Part shown: one piece after another, positions 54,481-63,464 of the stretch | Position numbering within the stretch: the stretch's first letter is position 1 | Layout of the letters: every line of letters begins with the position of its first letter | Assembly: GCA_947650365.1 (NCBI GenBank) | Contig: CANTAL010000136.1 | Span: 372,001-436,000, forward strand | DNA: 64,000 bases | Direction of reading: 5' to 3' | Origin: Chamaelirium japonicum | Lineage: Eukaryota; Streptophyta; Magnoliopsida; Liliales; Melanthiaceae | The notes under the pieces: model-generated | What the model was told of the DNA's origin: nothing | Database searches by the model: none | What the model saw: only the letters and a program-made list of their open reading frames with translations | Program-made: the position numbers and the translations under genes

Positions 54481-56611
54481 AAGGTGATGCGGAAGAAGGT
54501 CGCGGTCTCCCGGCACGCTGGCTCGACCTCCTCGGCGGCCCCGGCGGCCTCCGGGGTGGGGACTTCGGCGAAGAAGGGGAAGAAGCGGGCTTCCCCAATC
54601 AAGGTCGCCGACCAGGAACCCTCGAGATGCTCTGCGAGGAGGACGTCCCCCCACCGCCGCCTCCAGTCGCAAAGCAGCCCCAGGTCAGGCGACCTTCCCT
54701 TGTAATATTTCTCCGAGGGTCCCAATCCCGGAGCCTCGGCATCGTCGCATTACTTTTGTCGAGGCAGAGGATCTGCGCATCGAGCTTCTTCTCAGCATGG
54801 CGGAAGTGGAGTCCCCAATGGCTGAAGTGTTGATGCGCGGATTGCCAGGTGACCCTTCTAAAACTTTGTTTGTTGCGGTGATGACCCCAGAGATGGAGGG
54901 CGCCACTCAGAAGAAGAAGAAGAAGAAAAAGAAGAAAGCTCCGTCTGCCCGCCCGACGGGAGAGGACGATGTCGTTCGGCAGGCTCGCGAAGCCTTCCAA
55001 TGAGTCCTTGAGGAGCGAAGGAAGGTCGCCCTCGCAGAGGCGGACTTGGGATCGGGCGACGATTTCAGCACCGCCTCTAGCTCGGATGATGAGGGGCGGG
55101 CTTCGGAAGATGAGCCCGCCCCTACAACTGCGGTGCCTCCCCCGCCCTTCGAGGGGCCGGCTTCCACCTCTCCGCACTTGCCCGCACCGAGCGTGCCCCC
55201 ACCGCAGGCCGTGCTCACCCTAGTGAGCATGGCCACTCCTGGGCACTCCGGGCGCCGCCAACGCGCCCGCCCGCGCCCCGACGGCCTCTCCTTCGTTCGC
55301 CCCCGCTCCCAGCGCACCGTCACCTCCTGCCGCCCCTGTTCCTAGCGCGCCCACCGTTGCGCCTCCTGCCATGCCAACAGCTGTACCAGTGCCCAGCGCG
55401 CCTACCACTCCCACGACCTCTCCCATTGTCGCAGCGCCCGACGCTCCCGCGGCCTCTCCCATCGCCGCAGTGCCCAACGCCCCCGCGGCCTCTCCCACCG
55501 CCGCAGTGCCCGACGCTCCCACGGCCTTGGAGGGGCCAGCAGCAACCCCTACTCCCTGCTCTCCTGCCAGCGTTCCAGCGGCCAACGCCCCAGTGGCCTC
55601 GCCAACCACCGCCCCGCTCGACACTCCAGCGGTTCCTTCCCTTACGGAGGAGCTGAGCAGGCTGGTCTACTAGTCTCCGAACCTGGGGGCCATCCTGGAG
55701 GATCTTCCGAGTTCAAGCTCGGAAGCCTCGGACCCCGACTTGCCCGGCAAAGGGGGAGCCGTCGCGCCGCCCCCCGTCAATGAAGGGGGTGCCGGCATTC
55801 AAGAGACCGAGGCCGCCACCCCCGCTGCCATTGCGCCTTCCCCAGCTGCCCCGACCGAGGTTAGCCAAGTGGGTTCCTCCTCAGGCGACCCCGAGCGCGC
55901 CCCTCACTATATGTGGGAGATCCTGGGGTGCAATATTTTCGCCCGGACTCCCTACATCGTCCTCGTCAACCGGCTTGCCGAGGTAAGATTTCCTTTTCGC
56001 TTCCTTGTCTCAAATCTCTCTTCTTGTTCTAACTTTCTTCTAACTGTTTTGCTTCGCCGTAGGTGGAGTGGGTCAGCCGGGCTCTGGCCGACGAGGTCGC
56101 TGGTGTCGCGGGGGATATGGTCTCCCTCTACGATGATACTCTCCACGGCTCGGAGAGGAGAGTAGACGAGCATATCCACCGTCTTCACCAGCTAGACCGA
56201 TCCGGCGAGCTCCCGGCTGAGGTGGACCGGCTGCGCCAGTAGGTCGCCTCCGCAGACACGGAGGTCGGCCAACTGCGCCAGCGGGCTACCACTTTTACCA
56301 CGGCGCTGGCTTTGGTCGAGGACGCACGCGCTCGCACCCTTTCGGATCTGCAAGAGGCTCTTCAAGCCAAAGAGGCCACCCAGAAAGAAATTGCCGAGCT
56401 CCAAAGCCAGGTGGCGGCCTCCAGATATAAGATCGCGGCGCTGAAGGAGGCGCATCTTCAAGATCTGCACTTCCAGCGGGGCCGGCTCCAATCGCAGCTC
56501 GACGAGCTCCTCCGAAAAGGCGCACACGACACCATTGCGAAGTACAAGGCCGAAAGGTCGAAGAAGAGGAAGCGCGGCGATGATGAGGGTGCTGCTGCAG
56601 GCCAAAACTAG
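54481..56611 (+). pseudogene. Antisense extra gene, remaining part (Pro/Ala linker and coiled-coil), broken
   Basis: Downstream continuation of the antisense gene. The frame of the N-terminal domain runs on to 54,705. A shift near 54.6-54.7 kb leads into a frame with FVEAEDLRIELLLSMAEVE, then a Lys run (about 54,912-54,940) and an acidic Ser/Asp stretch. A second shift near 55.2-55.3 kb leads into a long Ala/Pro-rich linker of repeated APS/TAAVP type, then HYMWEILGCNIFARTPYIVL up to the splice donor at 55,983. After the intron a heptad-like coiled-coil (about 56,200-56,520) follows, with a basic KKRKR near the C-terminus that could be a nuclear signal. In-frame stops lie at 55,001 (TGA), 55,671 (TAG) and 56,240 (TAG); the last stop is 56,609-56,611. 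The exon frames on both sides of the intron agree (phase 0), so this was a real spliced gene that has since decayed. Confidence 0.72.
55983..56062 (+). other. Spliceosomal intron of the antisense gene (80 bp)
   Basis: Donor GAG|GTAAGATTTCC at 55,983 and acceptor TTCGCCGTAG|GTGGAG ending at 56,062. In between the sequence is T-rich, with a branch-like TTCTAAC about 25 bases before the acceptor. It lies in a GC-rich coding region and is markedly AT-rich, as plant introns are. Removing it joins two open frames in phase 0, from RLAE to VEWVSRAL. Splicing on the plus strand shows that the gene was expressed antisense to the retrotransposon, since a genomic RNA would carry the intron in reverse. 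Confidence 0.8.
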
Positions 56612-57075
56612 GCTAGTTTTCTTTTGTAACCTCCGAACTTTGTAACTAAAAAAGATAAATGAAAAATTCATCTTCTTGAGCTCGTCTTTGTGCTCTTTTC
56701 TCCGTATCGTTTTCTTTACTTATGGGTCTGCTTCAAAATCTTTGCAGCGATCTTGAGGGCCATACCCCAGGCGAGACAACTAATTCGATTTATCCACTTC
56801 TATTTTAAAATATGCAAACGGAAAACTTGGCATGCTCGCTAAATCTCAATATAACCTCTGAGCCCGGAAAAAAGCGAACCAAATAACTTCAAAAATTTCC
56901 CTATGCTCAGAGATTTAAATCAATTTTATTTTAAAGAAAACTAGTAAGTGCTAGCTGCCCCCTGCCCGGTTAATTACCCCCAAGGATCCTGATCACTGGA
57001 CATGCCCTTCGAGGGGTTACCAAGGGATGTTTGGGTTACCTGAAAGGGGGATCGCCCTTCTCAAGTTTCCCTAGA
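56612..57075. other. Convergent intergenic region between antisense gene and integrase
   Basis: AT-richer sequence after the antisense gene's stop. It holds AAAAAAGATAAATGAAAAA (56,646-56,664), a plausible plant polyadenylation region for the plus-strand gene. I see no reading frame of substance. It forms part of the element's 3' UTR on the minus strand. Confidence 0.55.
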
Positions 57076-57084
57076 TCACACTGG

Positions 57085-57318
57085 GATGCTTCCGCTCATG
57101 GCTGGTGGGCGCGAAGGATCCCGGCTAGGCTTTAAGTCCCCTAAACAGCGGACTACCCTGGAAATCTCAAGGTCGCTCACTGGCGGCCTTTGAGGAGCCC
57201 AGTCTTGCTTTAAGCCCATATTGCGGCGGGCTACCCCGAGAATCTCAAGGTCGCTTTCCGGCGGACTCTGAGGAACCCGAATCTGCTTTAAGTCTGCACG
57301 ACGGCGGACTGTACCTTT
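57085..57318 (-). repeat. 78-bp tandem repeats in the 3' UTR (three units)
   Basis: Three imperfect units with the anchor CTTTAAG at 57,130, 57,208 and 57,286, exactly 78 bases apart. Other shared pieces are AATCTCAAGGTCGCT and GCGG(A/G)CTAC. Because 78 is a multiple of three, an accidental 86-codon frame spans them on the minus strand. Tandem repeats between pol and the 3' LTR are a known habit of Tat/Ogre elements and can seed satellites. These repeats do not resemble the neighbouring 23-bp satellite. Confidence 0.8.
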
Positions 57319-57413
57319 AAAGTTCGCAGCTTCCAAGCTAAGTTACTTTGGCGGAACCGACATTGTTCATTCATAAACTATCATAAGCCAATTTTTACAA
57401 AAGGTCGCCGGTC

Positions 57414-58736
57414 TTAGGCGTAAAACTTCCGAAGATGCGTAGCGTTCCAAGGTCGCTCAAGAAGGTCGCCCTCAGCAGTCATTAACTGGTAGGCCCCAGA
57501 TCCTCGCGCCTGATGCACTACGTAGGGGCCTTCCCAGTTCGCCGCGAGCTTCCCAGCGTTGGGCTCTTGCGTGTTTGCGAACACCTTTCTCATTATTAGA
57601 TCGCCGGTTTTGAATGCTCAATGGCGAACTTTCTTATCATAGGCGTGCTTCATTTCTTGTCTGTACCCGGCAAGGTGCAGGTTGGCGTGCTCCCGTCGCT
57701 CTTCGAGCTGATCGAGGGAGTTAGCAAGCAAATCGTCATTGTCGACCTCATCTGCTACGAGCCTCCTCTCGGTAGGCAGCTCGGCCTCCACGGGGAGTAC
57801 AGCTTCGCACCCATAAGCAAGACTGAAAGGTGACTCGCCAGTTGAGCATCGGGGAGTAGTGCGATAGGCCCACAACACGCCGTCGAGCTCCTGCTCCCAT
57901 AAACCCTTCTTTCCTTCCAACCTTTTCTTGAGGTTGTCGAGGATTACCCGATTGGTGGCCTCGGCCTGCCCATTGCTTTGAGGGTACCTTGGGGAGGAAA
58001 ACCTTAGGTCGACCCTATATTCGGCGCAAAAGCTTTTGATTAAGCGATTATCGAACTGGCGACCATTGTCGGTGATAAGTATTCGGGGCAGACCGAACCG
58101 ACAAAAAATGTTCTTCCAAAGGAAGTCTTTCACCTGCTTTTCACCTATCTTAGCTAGCGGGACCGCTTCCACCCATTTAGTGAAGTAGTCGGTGGCTACT
58201 AAGATGAATTTCTTCTGCCGGGCTGACTGAGGGAAAGGTCCCACAATGTCAAACCCCCACTACTGAAATGGCCAAGGGCTCACCAGAGGGCGCAGCTCTA
58301 CTGCGGGCATGTGAATTGTTGTGGCATGCTTCTGGCATTGAATGCACCTTCTGGCGACCTTCAACGCATCTTGCTCGAGGGTGGGCCACCAATATCCTTG
58401 TCGCCTTACTTTTGTAGCTAGAGACCGCCCACCAGCGTGATTCCCCAGCTCGCCGGAATGAATGCGATTAAAAACCTCTTCGGTTTTGGGGTGCTCAACA
58501 CAATGAAGATTTGGCCCGCCGAAGGATTTTCTAAAAAGGCGATCCCAGCGAATGAGATAGCGACCAGCGCACTTCTCCATTCGCCGAGCTTCTTCTTTGT
58601 CCTCCGGGAGCTTGCCCTTTTGGAGAAAACGAATAATAGGCGCGGTCCATCCGCCAGGTGACACGTCAGCCGCCACGTGGTTGACGGCAGGCTCTGTTAG
58701 TTGGAGTCGAGACTGACTTTGGACTTCGATATAAAT
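57414..58736 (-). pseudogene. Integrase (pol), broken
   Basis: Inserts the element's DNA into the genome. One frame runs from the end of the second RNase H to TAA at 57,414-57,416. The N-terminal zinc module is H-X6-H-X30-C-X2-C (RIHSGELGNHAG ... RRCIQC). The catalytic core keeps all three acidic residues: D in FDIVGPFP (58,248-58,250), D in ITDNGRQF and E in SNGQAEATN, the last two separated by exactly 35 residues. The C-terminal part (KTGDLIMRKVF, WEGPYVV, LRKFYA) follows, and there is no chromodomain, which separates it from chromoviruses. Two in-frame stops break it: TAG at 58,260 before WGFDIVG and TGA at 57,618 before AFKTGDL. Both fit a single C-to-T change (CAG to TAG, CGA to TGA). 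Confidence 0.92.
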
Positions 58737-59130
58737 CTGGCGAGCTTCCGATCCTCCCAGCAGGGAGGCGGCATTTGCCAAAGCGTCAGCCCGCCTATTA
58801 TCGGCCCACGGAATTTGTTTGAACGAGATATTCTTGAATCCTGCGGCCTTGTCTTTTACCAGGTCCACGTAGCCCGCCATTCGCGTATCCCGGGAGGCAT
58901 ATTCTCTTTGATTTGACAAATGATTAGCTGTGAGTCACTAAAGACCTTCAGCCGTTTGGCGCCTACTTCTTGAGCAAGCTCCAGTCGGCAAGCTGTGCCT
59001 CGTACTCTGCTTCGTTATTGGTGGCAGCGAAGTCCAATCGGACTGATTTCTCAAGGAGTACCGTCTGGGTAATTAGTGCGACCCCGATCCTGGCCCCCAA
59101 GGCATTAGAGGAGCCATCGACGAATAGCTC
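58737..59130 (-). pseudogene. Second (archaeal-type) RNase H domain, broken
   Basis: An additional RNase H that marks the Tat group and lies between the ordinary RNase H and integrase. All four acidic positions can be read: D in ELFVDGSSNA, E in NNEAEYEA, D in KVFSDSQLI and D in NRRADALANAAS. It is broken by a TAG just before ELFVDG (59,131; Trp is usual there, so TGG to TAG), a frameshift near 59,005 after EYEA, and another near 58,920 between SDSQLI and NQREYASRDTRM. In related elements this domain is thought to help remove RNA during reverse transcription or replace the first RNase H. Confidence 0.85.
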
Positions 59131-59721
59131 CTAATCCCGTACTTCCACAATTCCTGCTTGAGGGAGCTCGCTCTGGTTGACCAAGAACCTCGCCTTCCCA
59201 GGGTGTGCCTTAGTTGGCTCATCCTCCTGGTACTGGACCGGTTCTTCTATGGGGAAGTCCGCCAAGAAATTAGCAAGGGCCTGTCCTTTGACCGCAACTC
59301 GAGGGACATATTCCAGGCCGTAGGCGGCGAGCTCGGCGGACCATCGATAGAGCCTCCCTGCCACTGAGGGCCTAGAAAGTGCGCTCTTCAAAGGGTGCTC
59401 CGTAATAACTTTGACGGTATGCACCGAGAAGTATGGGTAAAGTTTTCTCGCGGTAAGGACCAAGGCCAACGCCACCTTCTCGATTGGTCGATACCGGAGC
59501 TCGGCAGGGAGCATTGTATGGCTTACGAAATAAACAGGCCGCTCCACCTTCGCTTCTTCCACCACGAGGACCCCGCTCACCGCATTCTCGGTGACCGCAA
59601 GATACACGCCCAGCTCGGCGCCATCCTTAGGTGCCACTAGGATTGGCGGGCTCGCTAGATAGTCCTTGATCTTTTGAAAGGCGCGCTCATACTTTTCATC
59701 CCAACAAATGCTCCCTCCTTT
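59131..59721 (-). pseudogene. RNase H domain of reverse transcriptase
   Basis: Degrades RNA in the RNA:DNA hybrid. It follows the reverse transcriptase in the same frame after one TGA (59,722). Recognisable blocks are WDEKYERAFQKIKDYLASPP, LGVYLAVTENAVSGVLVVEE, RPVYFVSHTMLPAELRY, IEKVALALVLTARKLYPYF and LSRPSVAGRLYRWSAELAAY. Spacing and order match the gypsy-type RNase H of Tat elements. The frame ends at TAG 59,131, where the second RNase H begins. Confidence 0.9.
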
Positions 59722-60720
59722 TCAAAGTAGCTCGAAAAGAGGTTGGCAATTATCTGAGGATTTGGAGATGAACCGATTTAGTGTGGCGATTCGCCCGCTC
59801 AGTCTCTGGACCTCTTGTCGGGTTCTTGGTGCGGGCATTTCGACAAGTGCTCGTATTTGCCCAGGGTCGGCCTCGATCCCCCTGTGGGTGACCAGGTACC
59901 CTAGGAATTTCCCCGAAGTCACCCCGAATGCGCACTTTGCCGGGTTTAGCCTCATTTGGTACTTTCTTAACACTTCGAAGATTTCGCAGAGATCGGCGAC
60001 ATGCCCCTCTCGCTCTCGACTCTTTACCAGGAGGTTATCTACATAAAATTCGATATTTCTACCGATCTGATCCTTAAACATCTGAGTGACTAACCTTTGG
60101 TAGGTCGCTCCGGCTTTTTTGAGTCCGAACGGCATTACCCGATAACAGAAAAGCTTCTGGTAGCCTGCCCCAGAATAGAAAGCGGTTTTCTCCTGATCGT
60201 CAATGTGGAGAGGTATCTGATTATACCCAGAATACCCGTCCATAAAGGATAAGGCCTGGAATCCGATTGCGGCGTCGACCAGCGCGCCTATTCATGGAAA
60301 AGGGAATCCGTCCTTCGGGCATGCTTTGTTGAGGTCGGAGAAGTCGATGCACACTCTGACCGCCCCACTTTTCTTGGGTACCGCCACGATATTGGAGATC
60401 CAATCGGGGAAGTGCGCCTCGCGGATAAAGCCCGCTCGCTCCAGCTTTTTCTATCTCTGCTGCCACCGCGGCGGACTTTGCAGCGGGTATGTGCCGAGCT
60501 TTTTGTTTCACCGGTGGGAAGTCTCGCAAGGTGTGCAGACGATGCCAGGCGACCTCTGGGTCAATCCCTGGCATGTCTTCGAAGCTCCAGGCGAACACGT
60601 CATGATATTCCCTGAGTAGGTTGGTTAAGGTTAGGACCTCGCCCTTAGTTAGCGAGGTCCCAAGATGGACGATCCTCGGTCCGTCCTTGCAACCGATGTT
60701 GACTTCTTGTAGCGGCTCGG
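59722..60720 (-). pseudogene. Reverse transcriptase (pol), broken, YVDN active site
   Basis: Copies element RNA into DNA. The N-terminal part (REYHDVFAWSFEDMPGIDP, then PPVKQKAR) is in one frame up to about 60,446. There one extra base in a T5 run (60,446-60,450, plus strand) moves the sequence to a second frame containing FIREAHFPDWISNIVAVPKK, VCIDFSDLNKACPKD, LSFMDGYSGYNQI, the MPFGLKKAGATYQRLV block and FLGYLVTHRGIEADP. The catalytic box reads YVDN (Asn codon at 60,034-60,036) where YVDD is expected; losing the second aspartate should abolish activity. A TGA at 60,292-60,294 falls where Arg is usual (after FPFP), and another at 59,722 also falls at a usual Arg. Another frameshift lies upstream near 60,720-60,745. 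Confidence 0.93.
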
Positions 60721-60873
60721 TAACGGGAAAACTTCCTCTCTAGGATCCTGACAGGCGACCTTTCTCCTCGAGCTTAAGATCCATACCGCTCCCACCCGGG
60801 GGTGAAGTAGGGGATTTAAACGAGGGACCTCTCTCGGGCTTTGAGGGAGCCCGCTTGAGGTGGGTGCTAATTG

Positions 60874-61545
60874 CTAGGAGGGCGCGGGCCTCTTGGCTTC
60901 AGCGACCTCTATGTCCATGAGGTAAAAGACATCCTGCTCGCATCTAGTAGCTATGACCTGGTCCCCTCGAATAACCACGACCCCGCTCGTGGTGGGAAAC
61001 TTGAGAGCCTGATGATTGGGCGAAGACACCGCATTCATTTGCCTCAACCAAGGTCGCCCAAGGATAGCGTTAAACGCGGAAAGCCCGTCTACCACGGCGA
61101 AGCAGACTTGGCGAGCCTCCGGGCCCGCGGTTACAGTGAAGGTTATTTCTCCTACCACTTTAGCGACCTCACCGGTGAATCCACTGAGGGAACTCATCGA
61201 GGGAGACAGATCGACTTGTCTCAACCCCATTTGCTGGAAGGCCGACAAGAACCGAATGTCCACGGCGCTTCCCGAATCCACCAGAGCTCGCCTTACTTCG
61301 ATATTGGCCATCATAAGGCGTATGACAAGAGGATCATTGTGGGGGGTTATGACCCCAGCCAGGTCATCTTCCGAGAACCAGAGAAAATCACGGGCTTCTA
61401 ACCTCGGCGTCTGGAGCAAAGCAGGGGTTAGAGAGACGGAATGTACCTTTCGAGCTCGCTCTATTTATCTGACCTACCGTCGAACTTCATTGCTGGATCT
61501 CGGGCCACTCAGGCACCCGCTAATGGTGTAGTAGATCGTCGGTCC
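60874..61545 (-). pseudogene. Aspartic protease (pol), partly intact
   Basis: Cuts the gag-pol polyprotein. The active-site block ALVDSGSAVDI (Asp codon at 61,276-61,278) and the later AFNAILGRPWLRQM, a typical retropepsin flap/ILGRP region, are both present. So are the family's leading EARDFLWFSEDDLAG and PHNDPLVI. The clean open stretch is 61,419-60,874. The upstream linker in the same frame (with TISG and EVRR) carries TAG at 61,474 and TAA at 61,465. It shares its frame with the zinc knuckle, as expected if gag and pol were one polyprotein. The frame ends in a stop at 60,874 about 150 bases before the reverse transcriptase part. Confidence 0.88.
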
Positions 61546-61793
61546 TCATGGGGGAGGCGGAGGTAGAGCGGGCTCGGCGGGCCCTGGGCGATCTCCTTCC
61601 CGAGGGACCCGTGCCGGGACTACCTCGAATCTCCTCGGAGGCGAGATGAACTGGTTCAAGTGCCCCTGGGTGACCAAATCTTCCAGGTGGTTCTTCAGAG
61701 CCCGGCATCTATTGGTGTGATGCCCGGGGCTGTGATGAAATGCGCACCGTCGGGTGTTGTCGGTCGAGCCGGGTTCCCCGTCTTGCAGGGGGG
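61546..61793 (-). pseudogene. Nucleocapsid zinc knuckle of gag
   Basis: Binds RNA for packaging. The 14-residue motif CAFHHSPGHHTNRC (61,746-61,705) fits C-X2-H-X4-H-X4-C, the Cys/His pattern used by Tat elements in place of the common CCHC. It is followed by ALKNHLEDLVTQGHLNQF. It is out of frame with the rest of gag because of a length change in a G6 run at 61,788-61,793 (C6 on the coding strand), and the frame stops at TGA 61,546-61,548. Confidence 0.85.
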
Positions 61794-63374
61794 AGGGTAC
61801 TGAACGAAAGGTTCATTCCGGATCTGGTGCAGGATTTGCCCCGGGGAGTTGGTCAGTACGGTGAAATCCCACTCCCCATGACCCGGAGGTAGGCGCCAGT
61901 GCGCCGGCCTTCCAGCGATCACCGCGGGGGCTTCTGCGGGCTGTGCGACTGGAGCTGCGGGTGGTCCGGGCAAAGGCGCCACCGGGGGTATCTCCCGCCT
62001 CTCTATGGCTTTAACGACGAGAGGTCGCAAAGCCGGAGGAGGTCACTGCTCAACTGCCTTCCCCTTCCGGTCTAACACCGCATCTTCAAGCTTGATGTGT
62101 TGCTGGACAAGGGCGAAGAGCTCGACCATCGTGCGGGGATCTTTGATCACCAGCACATTATGAAGTTTACTTCTCTCGGGGAGGGTGTTCCGGAAAGCGC
62201 TTACCGTCGTGCGATCTTGGCCGACCGCGTCGTCCAGAGCGAGGTAGGTGCTTCGAAAACGCGTTGCGAAGCTTCGAAGGGTTTCGTGGGTTCCCATGGC
62301 CAAGGTGAAGAGAGACTCAATCCTCTTAGGAGGTTGCCTGTTGCAGCGGTATTGCTCCAGAAACAATCTGGAGAGAGTAGGGAAGTCTGGAATGGTGCCC
62401 GATGGTAATTTGTGGAACCAGTTTAGCGCCGAGCCCATCAAGCTACTCGGGAAAGCCCGGCACAAGACATGGTCTTGGTCCCGGAAAAATAACAGCTTTC
62501 GGTAAGCCAAGAGATGGTCGACAGGATCTTGCGATCCATCGAACAGTACAAACTTGGGCAGGGTCCAATGGTGAGGGAAACCTCCTTGGTGCACCTCACT
62601 CGTGAAGGGCGAGCTCCCTCCGTAGGCGGCGAGATCCTCCAATAGATCCACCGGTGCACTAGGTCGCTACCAGTGCCCAGGGAGAACTCCCAAAGGCGGC
62701 TGCGCAGGTCCTAGGCGGTCGCGTACGCTTCCTTTCGGGAGGTCCGGGCCCGTATCGTGGCGACCTGAACGGGGTTCCTCCTGGCGACCTTCCCGGCGTC
62801 CACCGGTGGGCTGCTTTGCTACGAGAGTGGGTTGATGAGAGGCGGTCACCTCTTGGGCAGCACCAGGTATCACCTCCGTGGGCTCCTTCCCTCGTCGGCG
62901 ATGGCGCGGGTCACGGTCTCTCTCGAGAGATCTCGCCTCCGACTCGTCGGAGTCGGCGCTCCTGCCTCGGCGGTGGGGAAGGGTTACTCGTGAGGTCGCC
63001 TTGTTGCTAGACCGCTGGGTCACCAGCTTTTGCAACCTTGTAAGCGGGGTTTCGCGCACCCTGCGCACGGCCGTTCTCTCGGCCTGGGGCTCCGGATGGG
63101 AAGTCCGTCGGGCAGGTACGGCCATGTGCAGACGCGACAAGACAGGAGGTCGCACGGGGGATGGAACCCTCGCTAGCCCAGATCGCCGGCTTACCATCGG
63201 GACCTGACGCAGCCGCGTCAGTTCCTCCATCATGGCCCGCCGGGTGGCCAACATCTCCAACTGGAGCTGGTCACTGAGCGGGACAAGAGGATGGGGGGTC
63301 TTAGCAGGAGGTTTGCTGCATATAGACCCCGCACGGGTCCTTGTTCACCTGCGTCCCCTCTCCGCCGGAGTCAT
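61794..63374 (-). pseudogene. Gag (capsid protein), broken
   Basis: Structural protein of the particle. I chose the ATG at 63,374 because it lies about 70 bases after the primer binding site and shares the frame with all downstream gag blocks. The order is LEMLATRRAMMEELTRLRQV, a basic Arg-rich region (RRGRSADSDESEARSLERDR), then the capsid domain with FVLFDGSQDPVDHLLAY, LMGSALNWFHKLPSGTI, FLEQYRCNRQPPKRIESL and LRSFATRFRSTYLAL, which matches the plant retrotransposon gag family. After it comes a Pro/Ala-rich linker. In-frame stops lie at 63,345 (TGA), 62,667 (TAG) and 62,043 (TGA). The frame is lost at the G6 run just before the zinc knuckle. Confidence 0.9.
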
Positions 63375-63445
63375 CCTTGGGTTATGAGAGTCCACGGCTT
63401 TTAACCGTGTGGTCATGGGCGTTCCCACAGGAACCAGTCGAAAGA

Positions 63446-63462
63446 TCCCACAGACAGTGCCA
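63446..63462 (-). promoter_or_regulatory. Primer binding site
   Basis: TGGCACTGTCTGTGGGA on the minus strand, two bases after the 5' LTR's terminal CA. This TGGCRCYGTCTGTGGGA type is common just inside the 5' LTR of plant gypsy elements. I cannot name the tRNA with confidence. Confidence 0.8.
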
Positions 63463-63464
63463 AA

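Noticed and set aside
54147-55624. Long minus-strand frames opposite the antisense gene (for example 54,147-54,725 and 54,599-55,177)
   Set aside because: They are mirror frames of GC-rich plus-strand coding sequence, with Arg/Gly-rich composition and no recognisable domain.
57076-57336. 86-residue minus-strand frame with internal repeats
   Set aside because: It arises because the 78-bp DNA repeat is a multiple of three. It lies after the integrase stop and matches no family I know.
60871-61531. Plus-strand frames of 171-176 residues opposite the protease
   Set aside because: They are shadows of the minus-strand protease frame, which has a clear active site and ILGRP motif.
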